A stretch of DNA of 64,000 nucleotides, taken from contig NZ_LGLW01000006.1 in assembly GCF_013620795.1 (NCBI RefSeq), forward strand, positions 1-64,000, written 5' to 3'. This document shows positions 56,848 through 64,000 of the stretch, piece by piece. Every line of letters begins with the position of its first letter. The first letter of the stretch is position 1. The notes below the pieces were generated by a model. That model did no database searches. It saw only the letters and a program-made list of their open reading frames with translations, and had not been told where the DNA came from. Both the position numbers and the translations under genes were made by a program. The stretch is from Pseudomonas sp. Q2-TVG4-2 (GTDB taxonomy: Bacteria > Pseudomonadota > Gammaproteobacteria > Pseudomonadales > Pseudomonadaceae).

Positions 56848-57346
56848 GGAAGGACCTCTCGATAATAGGATGTCTCTATTGGAAGAGACGACGTCAGCCG
56901 TAGTTCCGCGCCTCTGATAGGCGGGCGTGCCGCAACGAACCATTCGAGGTCAGAGCGGGCGAAGCAGCATCGGCGAGGCTGAAATCCGCGACACTACGTG
57001 TTCTGCCGAGGCCAGGGGGCTATATGTGCGATCCCGGTGGGTGAACCGGCTCTCTTCGGCTCGCTAGCGCAGGTGGATCGGGCGTTGGCTTGGACCTCGA
57101 AAACAACGGTCATCGTGCTGCGATCGGGAGTAAAGCGATTTCGCCCGTAACACTGATGATCTCGGGCGGGCAGGCGGGTGATTATGCTTTTCTTACGTAC
57201 GCGGTCCGCCGGTTTGTTTGGGCGTAATAACGCAGCGCCGGCAACAGAGGCGCACGTGCTGTGCTGGGGTACGCCTTGAAGGACCTAAGGCCGCCGTTCG
57301 AAAGACAGAGACTAGATCTTCGGTCTGCGTCGAGGACGCTCAAAGC
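56848..57346. other. Intergenic stretch between membrane protein and tRNA
   Basis: I see no gene, repeat or RNA in these bases. Confidence 0.4.
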
Positions 57347-57373
57347 AAAAAGGCCCACCCGCGAGGGTGAGCC
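57347..57373 (-). terminator. Terminator of tRNA-Phe
   Basis: On the minus strand GGCUCACCC pairs with GGGUGGGCC (one G-U pair) around UCGC, followed by five Ts; it lies 15 bases after the tRNA. The stem is perfect only in this orientation. Confidence 0.85.
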
Positions 57374-57387
57374 TTTTTGACGTATGG

Positions 57388-57463
57388 TGGTGCCCAGGGA
57401 CGGAATCGAACCGCCGACACGGGGATTTTCAATCCCCTGCTCTACCGACTGAGCTACCTGGGC
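57388..57463 (-). tRNA. tRNA-Phe (anticodon GAA)
   Basis: The reverse complement folds into a complete 76-base tRNA: acceptor GCCCAGG/CCTGGGC, D arm with AGCTCAGTCGGTAGAGC, anticodon stem GGGGA/TCCCC with loop TTGAAAA (GAA), T arm GGTTCGATTCC, and encoded CCA. GAA reads Phe codons. Confidence 0.98.
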
Positions 57464-57631
57464 AACGGGGCGCTATTAGACGGATTTGGCTTTTGCCTGT
57501 CAAGCGCGGTCAAGAAAATATTTAGCCAGAACGGGCGTTTAGCGTCGGGATGGGGCATCAATAGCCGACCGTGAGCCACGGCGGCTGTCCGGAGCGAGCA
57601 TGGCCAGAGCGGCGCTTGCTTTGGGCAGGGC

Positions 57632-57904
57632 TCACTCACTCGGCGGTACGTAGCCTTCGGCCTGGGCGTATTCTTCGCCGGAAAGGAATTTGTCCATCTC
57701 TGTCTGCAGGAACTTGCGGTCCTCGGCGTTCATCATGTTCAGCCGGCGCTCGTTGATTAGCATGGTCTGGTGCTTCTGCCAGTCGTCCCAGGCCTTCTTC
57801 GATACGTTGTTGTAAATGTCCTCGCCCTTTGCGCCCGGATACGGCGGGCGCTCGAGGCCAGGAAGTTCTTCTTTGTACTTGCGGCAGTTCACGGTGCGGG
57901 TCAT
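57632..57904 (-). CDS. Fe(2+)-trafficking/oxidative damage protection protein YggX
   Basis: A 90-residue protein linked to iron handling and protection of iron-sulfur clusters. [24 protein letters not shown] opens the family sequence with the conserved Cys7, and [20 protein letters not shown] is typical. It overlaps mutY (ATGA), the usual gammaproteobacterial arrangement. Confidence 0.96.
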   Translation of the reverse strand: MTRTVNCRKYKEELPGLERPPYPGAKGEDIYNNVSKKAWDDWQKHQTMLINERRLNMMNAEDRKFLQTEMDKFLSGEEYAQAEGYVPPSE

Positions 57905-58983
57905 GACATCTCTCCTGCGTTCAATTCGGCGGCGGCGCGCTTGAGCAGCATCTTCACCGGGGCGGCGAGCCCCAGTCGCGGCGGGGTGGCGAGGTTATAC
58001 CAGAGCCAGTCTGGCTCGGCCACGGCGTTGGCCTCGGACTTGACTGTTATCAGCCAGGGCTCGATGGCCAGCTGGAAATGACTGAAAGTATGGGTCAAGC
58101 AGGGCAGCTCTCGGCGCTGTTGTAGCTGCAGAGCGTGGCGTTCGGCGAGCGGGTCGAGCGCGGCCAGATCGTCCAACTCCGGCAGGCTCCAGAGTCCGCC
58201 CCAGAGGCCAGTGGGCGGCCGACGATAGAGCAGGATGGCACCCTCATGGTTGGCCAGCAAGGGCATCAGCGTGCGCTTCTGTGGAAGCGCCTTGCGAGGC
58301 TTGGGCACCGGGAAATCGGTTTCGCGACCGAGCAGATGGGCGCGACAGCCAGCCTTCAACGGGCACAGCAGACAACTGGGCTTGCTGCGGGTGCAGAGCG
58401 TGGCGCCGAGGTCCATCATCGCTTGGGTGTAATGGTTGACGCGCGTTTGCGGGGTCAGGCGCTCGGCAACGTCCCAGAGCTGCCTGGCGACTTTCGGCTC
58501 GCCCGGATAGCCATCCTGCGCGACGTAGCGGGCCAGTACGCGCTTGACGTTTCCATCGAGTATCGGCGCGCGCAGGCCCATGCTCAGGCTGGCGATGGCG
58601 CCCGCGGTGGATCTACCGATGCCGGGCAGTTCGGCGAGCCGCTCGACGCAACGCGGAAAATCACCGCCGTGCTCGGTAACGATCAGCTTGGCAGTCTTGT
58701 GCAGATTGCGGGCGCGGCTGTAGTAGCCCAGCCCCGTCCACAAATGCAGCACTTCATCTTCGGCAGCCGTCGCTAGTGCCTCAACGGTCGGCAGCGCATC
58801 CATGAAGCGGTCAAAGTAGCCAAGCACGGTACTGACCTGGGTCTGCTGCAGCATGATCTCCGATACCCATACCCGGTACGGCGTGATGCCCTGCTGCCAG
58901 GGCAGATCCTTGCGGCCATGACGGTCGTACCAGTCGAGGACGGCCGCGCCGAATTGCTCGTCGCTCAAGGGGCGTAGGATCAT
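57901..58983 (-). CDS. A/G-specific adenine glycosylase MutY
   Basis: Removes adenine mispaired with 8-oxoguanine or G. 360 residues: the catalytic Glu is Glu42 (SEIMLQQT), the helix-hairpin-helix is [12 protein letters not shown] (119-130) with Asp143, and the [4Fe-4S] cluster uses Cys197, Cys204, Cys207 and Cys213. The C-terminal half has the Nudix-like 8-oxoG recognition domain. It overlaps the AsmA gene before it (ATGA). Confidence 0.97.
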   Translation of the reverse strand: MILRPLSDEQFGAAVLDWYDRHGRKDLPWQQGITPYRVWVSEIMLQQTQVSTVLGYFDRFMDALPTVEALATAAEDEVLHLWTGLGYYSRARNLHKTAKLIVTEHGGDFPRCVERLAELPGIGRSTAGAIASLSMGLRAPILDGNVKRVLARYVAQDGYPGEPKVARQLWDVAERLTPQTRVNHYTQAMMDLGATLCTRSKPSCLLCPLKAGCRAHLLGRETDFPVPKPRKALPQKRTLMPLLANHEGAILLYRRPPTGLWGGLWSLPELDDLAALDPLAERHALQLQQRRELPCLTHTFSHFQLAIEPWLITVKSEANAVAEPDWLWYNLATPPRLGLAAPVKMLLKRAAAELNAGEMS

Positions 58984-61202
58984 CGGTTGAACAGCCCTTT
59001 CAGTGCGTCCTTTAGCTCAGGACTGACCTTGTCGCCAAGCTTCTCTTCGATGGTCTCGTTGAGCTTGTCTCCTGCGAGCCTGGCGGCGATCTTGCCGAGG
59101 CCGTCCTTGTCGAAGCGGCAGGCCTTGGCGCCCAACTCCAGCGGGCCGCGGCAGTGCAGCGGCCATTCGATGCCAATATAACGCTCGTTGACGGCGCACG
59201 CCGGATCGGGCATTTCGCCCTTGTCACCTTCGATGACGATACCGATGCGGTAATCCATGCCCAGCACGCGAAGGTCGACATCGCCGTTGCCGTTTACCGT
59301 CAGGCCGGGAATGCTGGCCTTCAGGTCCGGGTTGCTGGCGACGCCGTTCCGCAAGGTTAGATTGCCTTTTAGTTCCCGGAACGGTGTGTCCTTGCTCCGC
59401 GGATCGCTGGACAACGGCTTGCGGTTGAGGGTGGCGATAGCGCGGCAGAGCTGCTGCTCGAGGTTGGCGTCGACGAGGATTCCGTTGTCGATGATGAAGC
59501 CGATCTTGCCATTGAGGTTGTCGATCCAGGCCTTCTGGCTGTTGCCCTGAGTACGCAGATCACCGTCCAAATTCAGCAGACCCTTGATAACCACTTCGTC
59601 GTTCTGGCTTTTCAGCAGTTGCTCGATTGGGACGCGAGCGATGCGGGTCTGGGCAGTTATCAGCGGTACCTGCGGGCGAACATCCAGGCTGGCCGAGGCT
59701 TCCAGACGCCCGTTGTAGAGCCCGCCGCGCAGCTCGTCCAATGTCAGCAGGCCGCCTGAGCTGCGTGCCTTGAGCGCAAAGCTGTCGAGCGGCAAATTCA
59801 TTGCGGTAAGGCTGCCGATGTTCAGGTTGATCTGCGTATCCAGCCTGCGCAGCGCGCCGATCGGCAATGCCGGGGCGTCGCTCCAGGCCTGTTGCGTTGG
59901 CTTATCCGGCAGGGGCGTGGTGCCGCTGCCAATCACCGCAGCTTCACTGGCCTCGACTTCGCTCTGGCGTGCCGCACCGGCAGCGTCTTCCTTGCTCGGC
60001 GGTGGCAAATAACGATCGAGATCCAGCCGGTCGCCCTTGAGATCGACCTGCAGCGCCTGTTTGGCGAAATCGCTGACAGCTATCTGGCCGGTAAAACGGC
60101 CACCGTCCAGTTTCAGATCGAGCTCTTCGAAGGTCAGGCTGGTCGATGTGCCGGCCAAGCGGGTGACCAGCTCAGCCTTATTCAGGGCGGTGCTGTCGGC
60201 CATGGGCGGAAGCTGCTGGCCGATGCCCTCAAGAAACTCGCGCAGGCTGAATTCGGCGATGGACAGCGTGCCGGTGATCTTCGGCTGCTCCTTCAGGTCG
60301 CGCGCCTTCAGCTCACCAAGGCCGCGCAACTGGTTGGCGGTGAACTTCAGGCTGGTCCACTCGGCAATTTCGGCGGCCAGGTCGACCAGCAGTTGGCCCT
60401 GGGCGCTGAAGGAAAGTGTCTTGCCCTGCAGCGGCTCGCCGGACGCCTCACCGCTCAGACGCAAGTCTTCCAGTTGATATCGTTGCAGCTTGGTATCGAA
60501 GCGCAGCGCGCCCTGCAATTCGGTGCGGGCCCGCATCACCGGCTTGTTGCTGCCGAAGAAGGCGTTGAGCTTGACCGGGATCGCGGTGGCTTCGCGAATG
60601 GCGCCAGTGGTCAGCTCGATGCCTTCGGCGCTGAATTGCTGGCCGCTTTGCGCGTCATGGTAGGCCACTCGTGCATCGCTGATGGTCAGGCTGTCGATAT
60701 CCAGTTGCAGCGGGCGCCTGGTGCTATTCGATGGCTGCTCGTCGGCAGACGTCTCGACCTGTTCCGCTGGCACCGCATCGCCGGGTTGCGCTTCGCTGGG
60801 TGGCTGGCCGACGCCTTCCCAGTTACCCCTGCCATTCTCGTCGCGGGCCAGGGTCAGGTTGAGGCCGTTGAGGGTGATGTCACTCATCTGTACTTCGCGA
60901 CTGAACAGCGGCAGCACCCGGACCGATAGGCCCAGCATGCGCAGATCGGCGAAGGGCTGCTGCGGTGTGCGCACGCTGGCCAGGGTGGTGTCGTGCAGTT
61001 CCAGACCGAGCCAGGGGAAGAGGCTCCAGCCGATGTCGCCGTCGATGTTGAGCTCTAGGCCAGCCTTGTCGCGGGCAAGCGCGCGGATTTCATCCTTGTA
61101 GTCGTTGGGATCGAACAGATGAGTCAGGGCAAAGCCCAATGCGACGATGAGCAGCAGCAACCCGAGGATTACCAGGCCCAGGATCTTGCCGAGCGCTTTC
61201 AT
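58980..61202 (-). CDS. AsmA-family outer-membrane assembly protein
   Basis: A 740-residue protein anchored by one N-terminal helix ([27 protein letters not shown], residues 4-30) with a large periplasmic beta-rich AsmA domain. AsmA-like proteins are now thought to move phospholipid or help outer-membrane assembly; the sequence shows only the fold. An alanine/glutamate-rich insert near residues 135-165 looks disordered. It is first of asmA-mutY-yggX, and its stop overlaps the mutY start. Confidence 0.92.
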   Translation of the reverse strand: MKALGKILGLVILGLLLLIVALGFALTHLFDPNDYKDEIRALARDKAGLELNIDGDIGWSLFPWLGLELHDTTLASVRTPQQPFADLRMLGLSVRVLPLFSREVQMSDITLNGLNLTLARDENGRGNWEGVGQPPSEAQPGDAVPAEQVETSADEQPSNSTRRPLQLDIDSLTISDARVAYHDAQSGQQFSAEGIELTTGAIREATAIPVKLNAFFGSNKPVMRARTELQGALRFDTKLQRYQLEDLRLSGEASGEPLQGKTLSFSAQGQLLVDLAAEIAEWTSLKFTANQLRGLGELKARDLKEQPKITGTLSIAEFSLREFLEGIGQQLPPMADSTALNKAELVTRLAGTSTSLTFEELDLKLDGGRFTGQIAVSDFAKQALQVDLKGDRLDLDRYLPPPSKEDAAGAARQSEVEASEAAVIGSGTTPLPDKPTQQAWSDAPALPIGALRRLDTQINLNIGSLTAMNLPLDSFALKARSSGGLLTLDELRGGLYNGRLEASASLDVRPQVPLITAQTRIARVPIEQLLKSQNDEVVIKGLLNLDGDLRTQGNSQKAWIDNLNGKIGFIIDNGILVDANLEQQLCRAIATLNRKPLSSDPRSKDTPFRELKGNLTLRNGVASNPDLKASIPGLTVNGNGDVDLRVLGMDYRIGIVIEGDKGEMPDPACAVNERYIGIEWPLHCRGPLELGAKACRFDKDGLGKIAARLAGDKLNETIEEKLGDKVSPELKDALKGLFNR

Positions 61203-61357
61203 GGACAGGTCCTTTGTGTGTTTGGCTTTTCAAAAGCAGCGAGTATAGCGCCACGAACCACGGCTTTCGCCGCAGCTGGCGTTGGAGTGGCTACGTGCGT
61301 CTGGGTTCCTGTCCGGTTGCAGTGCGCCACGAACCGTGGCACCGAGATCAGCTGGCG

Positions 61358-61756
61358 CTAGATCGGATCCAGCGGCAAATGCACCCGCGCGGCCAGTGCC
61401 TGGGCCTCGAGGTGTTCCGCTGGCGCCGCCAGATGCAGGTCCTTTCCGGCTTCACCGGCCAGGCGTTGGCTCTCTTCGAGAATTCGTTTGCCGACGCCGC
61501 GGTTGCGGGTGACCTTGCGTACACAAAGATGTGAGAGCTGCCAATGGGCTGCGTCGCGCTGCAGCAGGGCTGCACCGAGCAGGCGATCATTGAAGCGACC
61601 GGCGATCAACGTGCCATGGGCTAGCGCGCTGTCGATCAGGGCTTCGGCACTCGCATGAGGCGCCAGCAGCCAATCCGGCGCATCGGCGAAGATCTTCGCC
61701 AGGTCGGTACGATCCTGCTGGCTGGGCTCGGTGAGACTTTCGACGTAAACGGGCAT
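61358..61756 (-). CDS. PanZ-like GNAT acetyltransferase-fold protein
   Basis: A 132-residue GNAT-fold protein. SQQDRTDLAKIFAD, AGRFNDRLLGAALL and LCVRKVTRNRGVGKRILEE match the E. coli PanZ (PanM) pattern, in which the protein binds acetyl-CoA and promotes maturation of aspartate decarboxylase PanD. RNRGVGKR is the CoA pyrophosphate loop. I start at MPVYVESL; the longer frame includes unlikely residues. It diverges from hisB. Confidence 0.78.
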   Translation of the reverse strand: MPVYVESLTEPSQQDRTDLAKIFADAPDWLLAPHASAEALIDSALAHGTLIAGRFNDRLLGAALLQRDAAHWQLSHLCVRKVTRNRGVGKRILEESQRLAGEAGKDLHLAAPAEHLEAQALAARVHLPLDPI

Positions 61757-61932
61757 GTGAACCTGGTGCGTTGTCGGTGAAGCCGGCAAGCATAACCCTG
61801 CTATTTGGCAATCGCACGACAGCGAGCTGTTCGCCAGGATCGCGGGCGATCGCTCATCGGTGTCTCGCTTTGTCGCTCCTGCAGGACGCCGAGCCACCGT
61901 CGGGCGCGTATCCTCGATGGTCGGTTTAGGCC

Positions 61933-61938
61933 TATAAT
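61933..61938 (+). promoter_or_regulatory. Possible -10 element of hisB
   Basis: TATAAT lies 38 bases before the hisB ATG. No clear -35 is seen at 17 bases. Confidence 0.55.
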
Positions 61939-61975
61939 GCCCCTCTTTTTCGCCCCACGATCAGCGGAGCTGTTG

Positions 61976-62569
61976 ATGTCCGAACGTACGGCTTGCGTAG
62001 AGCGCAACACCCTGGAAACCCAGGTCAAGGCCACCATCAACCTGGACGGCACCGGCAAGAGCCGCTTCGCCATCGGCGTGCCCTTTCTCGAGCATATGCT
62101 CGACCAGATCGCTCGTCACGGCCTGATCGATCTGGATATCGAGTGCCAGGGCGATCTGCACATCGACGACCACCACACCGTGGAGGACGTCGGCATCACC
62201 TTGGGCCAGGCGTTTGCCAAGGCCGTTGGTGACAAAAAGGGCATGACCCGCTATGGGCATTCCTACGTGCCGCTGGACGAAGCGCTGTCGCGCGTGGTCG
62301 TCGACTTTTCGGGGCGCCCGGGTCTCCAGATGCATGTTCCCTATACTCGCGCGACCGTCGGCGGCTTCGATGTCGATCTGTTCCAGGAGTTCTTCCAGGG
62401 CTTCGTTAACCACGCGCTGGTCACCCTGCATATCGACAATCTGCGAGGGCACAACACCCACCATCAGATCGAAACCGTGTTCAAGGCCTTTGGCCGAGCG
62501 CTGCGCATGGCAGTGACACTCGATGAGCGCATGGCCGGGCAGATGCCGTCGACCAAGGGTTGCCTGTGA
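61976..62569 (+). CDS. Imidazoleglycerol-phosphate dehydratase HisB
   Basis: Histidine biosynthesis: dehydrates imidazole glycerol phosphate. The 197-residue monofunctional enzyme has the Mn-binding motifs [14 protein letters not shown] (His66/67) and [15 protein letters not shown] precedes the ATG, which I prefer to the longer open frame. Its stop overlaps the hisH start. Confidence 0.96.
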   Translation: MSERTACVERNTLETQVKATINLDGTGKSRFAIGVPFLEHMLDQIARHGLIDLDIECQGDLHIDDHHTVEDVGITLGQAFAKAVGDKKGMTRYGHSYVPLDEALSRVVVDFSGRPGLQMHVPYTRATVGGFDVDLFQEFFQGFVNHALVTLHIDNLRGHNTHHQIETVFKAFGRALRMAVTLDERMAGQMPSTKGCL

Positions 62570-63207
62570 TGCAGACGGTCGCTGTCATCGATTACGGCAT
62601 GGGTAACCTGCACTCGGTCGCCAAAGCGCTTGAGCATGTCGGCGCCGGCCGGGTCCTGGTTACCAGCGATGCTCAGGTGATTCGCGAAGCCGATAGGGTA
62701 GTGTTCCCCGGCGTCGGCGCGATTCGCGATTGCATGGCCGAAATTCGCCGCCTGGGATTCGACGAGCTGGTGCGTGAAGTCAGCGTTGATCGTCCCTTTC
62801 TCGGTATCTGCGTGGGCATGCAGGCGTTGATGGAGCGTAGCGAGGAGAACGGTGGTGTGGATTGCATCGGCCTGTTCCCCGGTCAGGTGCGCTTCTTCGG
62901 CAAGGATCTGGAAGAGGGCGGTGAGCGCCTGAAAGTGCCGCACATGGGGTGGAACGAGGTAGAACAGGCGATCGCTCACCCGCTCTGGCACAACATTCCC
63001 GCCGATGGCCGTTTTTATTTCGTGCACAGCTACTACGTCGAGGCGGGCAATTCACGACAGGTAGTCGGTCGCGGCCATTACGGCAAGGAGTTCGCTGCCG
63101 CGTTGGCCGACGGTTCGCGCTTCGCCGTGCAGTTCCATCCCGAGAAGAGCCACACCCACGGCCTGCAACTGCTGCAGAACTTCGCCGCCTGGGATGGTCG
63201 CTGGTAA
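62569..63207 (+). CDS. Imidazole glycerol phosphate synthase glutaminase subunit HisH
   Basis: Supplies ammonia from glutamine to HisF in histidine biosynthesis. The 212-residue class I amidotransferase has the catalytic triad Cys81 (FLGICVGMQ), His190 and Glu192 (QFHPEKS). It overlaps hisB by one base and abuts the next gene. Confidence 0.97.
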   Translation: MQTVAVIDYGMGNLHSVAKALEHVGAGRVLVTSDAQVIREADRVVFPGVGAIRDCMAEIRRLGFDELVREVSVDRPFLGICVGMQALMERSEENGGVDCIGLFPGQVRFFGKDLEEGGERLKVPHMGWNEVEQAIAHPLWHNIPADGRFYFVHSYYVEAGNSRQVVGRGHYGKEFAAALADGSRFAVQFHPEKSHTHGLQLLQNFAAWDGRW

Positions 63208-63468
63208 ATGAGCCGGGCCAAGCTCAAGCCGCCGCTCCTGACGCTGGATTCCGCTCAGGAACAGGCTGCGCAGCAGACGATCAAGCGCTTTTTGGAGGAT
63301 CGTTTCGAGCTGGAGCTCGGCTCGTTCGAGGCGCAGGAAGTGCTTGATCTGGTCGCCCGTGAAATTGCTCCGCTCTATTACAACAAGGCGATCTTCGACG
63401 TGCAGACGCACCTGAAGGAAAGGTTCGAAAGCATCGAAAGCGACTTGTGGGCGCTCGAGAAGAGCTGA
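63208..63468 (+). CDS. DUF2164 protein between hisH and hisA
   Basis: An 86-residue cytoplasmic protein, mainly helical, with the family segment [19 protein letters not shown] and [18 protein letters not shown]2164 has no known function. It starts directly after the hisH stop and ends 35 bases before hisA, so it is in the his operon, a common position in pseudomonads. Confidence 0.88.
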   Translation: MSRAKLKPPLLTLDSAQEQAAQQTIKRFLEDRFELELGSFEAQEVLDLVAREIAPLYYNKAIFDVQTHLKERFESIESDLWALEKS

Positions 63469-63503
63469 CCTTAACCGACACCCGATTTGAACAGGTTCGA
63501 GCC

Positions 63504-64000
63504 ATGCTGATTATTCCCGCAATCGATCTCAAGGATGGCGCCTGTGTGCGTCTGCGTCAGGGGCTGATGGATGACGCCACGGTGTTTTCCGATGACCCGG
63601 TAGCCATGGCCGCCAAGTGGGTTGAGGCCGGTTGCCGCCGTCTGCATCTGGTGGACCTCAACGGTGCCTTCGAAGGGCAGCCAGTCAACGGCGAGGTGGT
63701 CACGGCGATTGCCAAGCGTTACCCGAACCTGCCGATCCAGATCGGCGGCGGCATCCGCTCGCTGGAAACCATCGAGCATTACGTGCGCGCCGGCGTCAGC
63801 TACGTGATCATCGGTACCAAGGCGGTCAAGCAGCCGGAATTTGTCGGCGAAGCCTGCCGGGCCTTCCCGGGCAAGGTCATCGTCGGACTGGATGCGAAAG
63901 ACGGGTTCGTCGCCACCGACGGCTGGGCTGAAGTCTCCAACGTGCAGGCGGTCGACCTGGCGCGCCGCTTCGAGGCCGATGGCGTCTCGGCGATCGTCTA
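63504..64000 (+). CDS. Phosphoribosylformimino-AICAR ribotide isomerase HisA (partial)
   Basis: Fourth step of histidine synthesis, an Amadori rearrangement of ProFAR. The gene runs off the right edge; 165 residues are present of about 245. The first catalytic Asp8 (PAIDLKDG), the Asp near 129 (VGLDAKDG) and the phosphate motif IGGGIRS are visible; the (beta/alpha)8 barrel is cut off. Confidence 0.96.
   Translation, partial: MLIIPAIDLKDGACVRLRQGLMDDATVFSDDPVAMAAKWVEAGCRRLHLVDLNGAFEGQPVNGEVVTAIAKRYPNLPIQIGGGIRSLETIEHYVRAGVSYVIIGTKAVKQPEFVGEACRAFPGKVIVGLDAKDGFVATDGWAEVSNVQAVDLARRFEADGVSAIV

Noticed and set aside
57388..57463. tRNA-Phe as possible attachment site of a mobile island
   Set aside because: No integrase gene and no repeat of the tRNA end was seen on either side.
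61248..61336. Short direct repeat GCGCCACGAACC at about 61248 and 61324
   Set aside because: Only 12 bases, two copies, in a short intergenic gap; no structure or known element around it.

Overview
The window looks like chromosomal DNA of a Pseudomonas-type gammaproteobacterium. It is GC-rich, carries Pseudomonas-style gene sets (mutY-yggX beside tRNA-Phe, hisB-hisH-hisA, BetT, a TonB receptor with DUF3649/PepSY/DUF3325 partners) and has a REP-like palindrome. The overall impression is closest to the Pseudomonas stutzeri (Stutzerimonas) group; this is judged by eye, not by a database search. I see no insertion sequence, prophage, CRISPR array or replication origin.

Layout. 1-5100: an HPF-like ribosome-binding protein, a histidine phosphatase, a cold-shock protein and a chloroperoxidase-type hydrolase. 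Between them lie two unannotated near-identical small RNAs (about 2464-2574 and 4898-5006), each with an upstream GacA-type palindrome, GGA-loop hairpins and a terminator; I read them as paired Rsm (RsmA/CsrA-titrating) sRNAs. 5090-11008: a LysR regulator divergent from a beta-oxidation-type cluster (3-hydroxyacyl-CoA dehydrogenase, acyl-CoA dehydrogenase, iron alcohol dehydrogenase, thioesterase). 11128-19156: a glycine-zipper protein, then an FdsR-type regulator divergent from fdsG-fdsB-fdsA-fdsD-fdhD, a soluble NAD-linked molybdenum/tungsten formate dehydrogenase.

19255-31060: two hybrid sensor kinases flanking a nucleotidase, nudE and cysQ; then asparaginase, an amino acid symporter, an XRE regulator and a periplasmic binding protein. 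31209-35120: a dicarboxylate/amino-acid symporter and aspA with a divergent LysR gene. 35310-40715: purE-purK, a small membrane protein, DUF3299, a uracil-DNA-glycosylase-like protein, an FAD oxidoreductase and a hexose-6-phosphate mutarotase. 40877-47188: a polar amino acid ABC importer, BetT and another binding protein. Much of 26.7-47.2 kb concerns amino acid, C4-acid and choline uptake and use (asparagine to aspartate to fumarate).

47332-51706: a four-gene TonB-receptor iron-uptake operon. 52085-57463: a more AT-rich DUF3034 plus exported truncated-hemoglobin pair, a fasciclin protein with an ECF sigma/anti-sigma pair, a small membrane protein and tRNA-Phe. 57632-64000: asmA-mutY-yggX, a PanZ-like acetyltransferase, and hisB-hisH-DUF2164-hisA; hisA runs off the right edge.

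Non-coding signals worth noting besides the sRNAs: the fds control region (direct and inverted repeats plus a leader that could hide the fdsG ribosome site), a perfect 16-bp palindrome upstream of the ABC importer, a triple half-site upstream of the TonB operon, and a 12-bp-stem hairpin in the purE leader.
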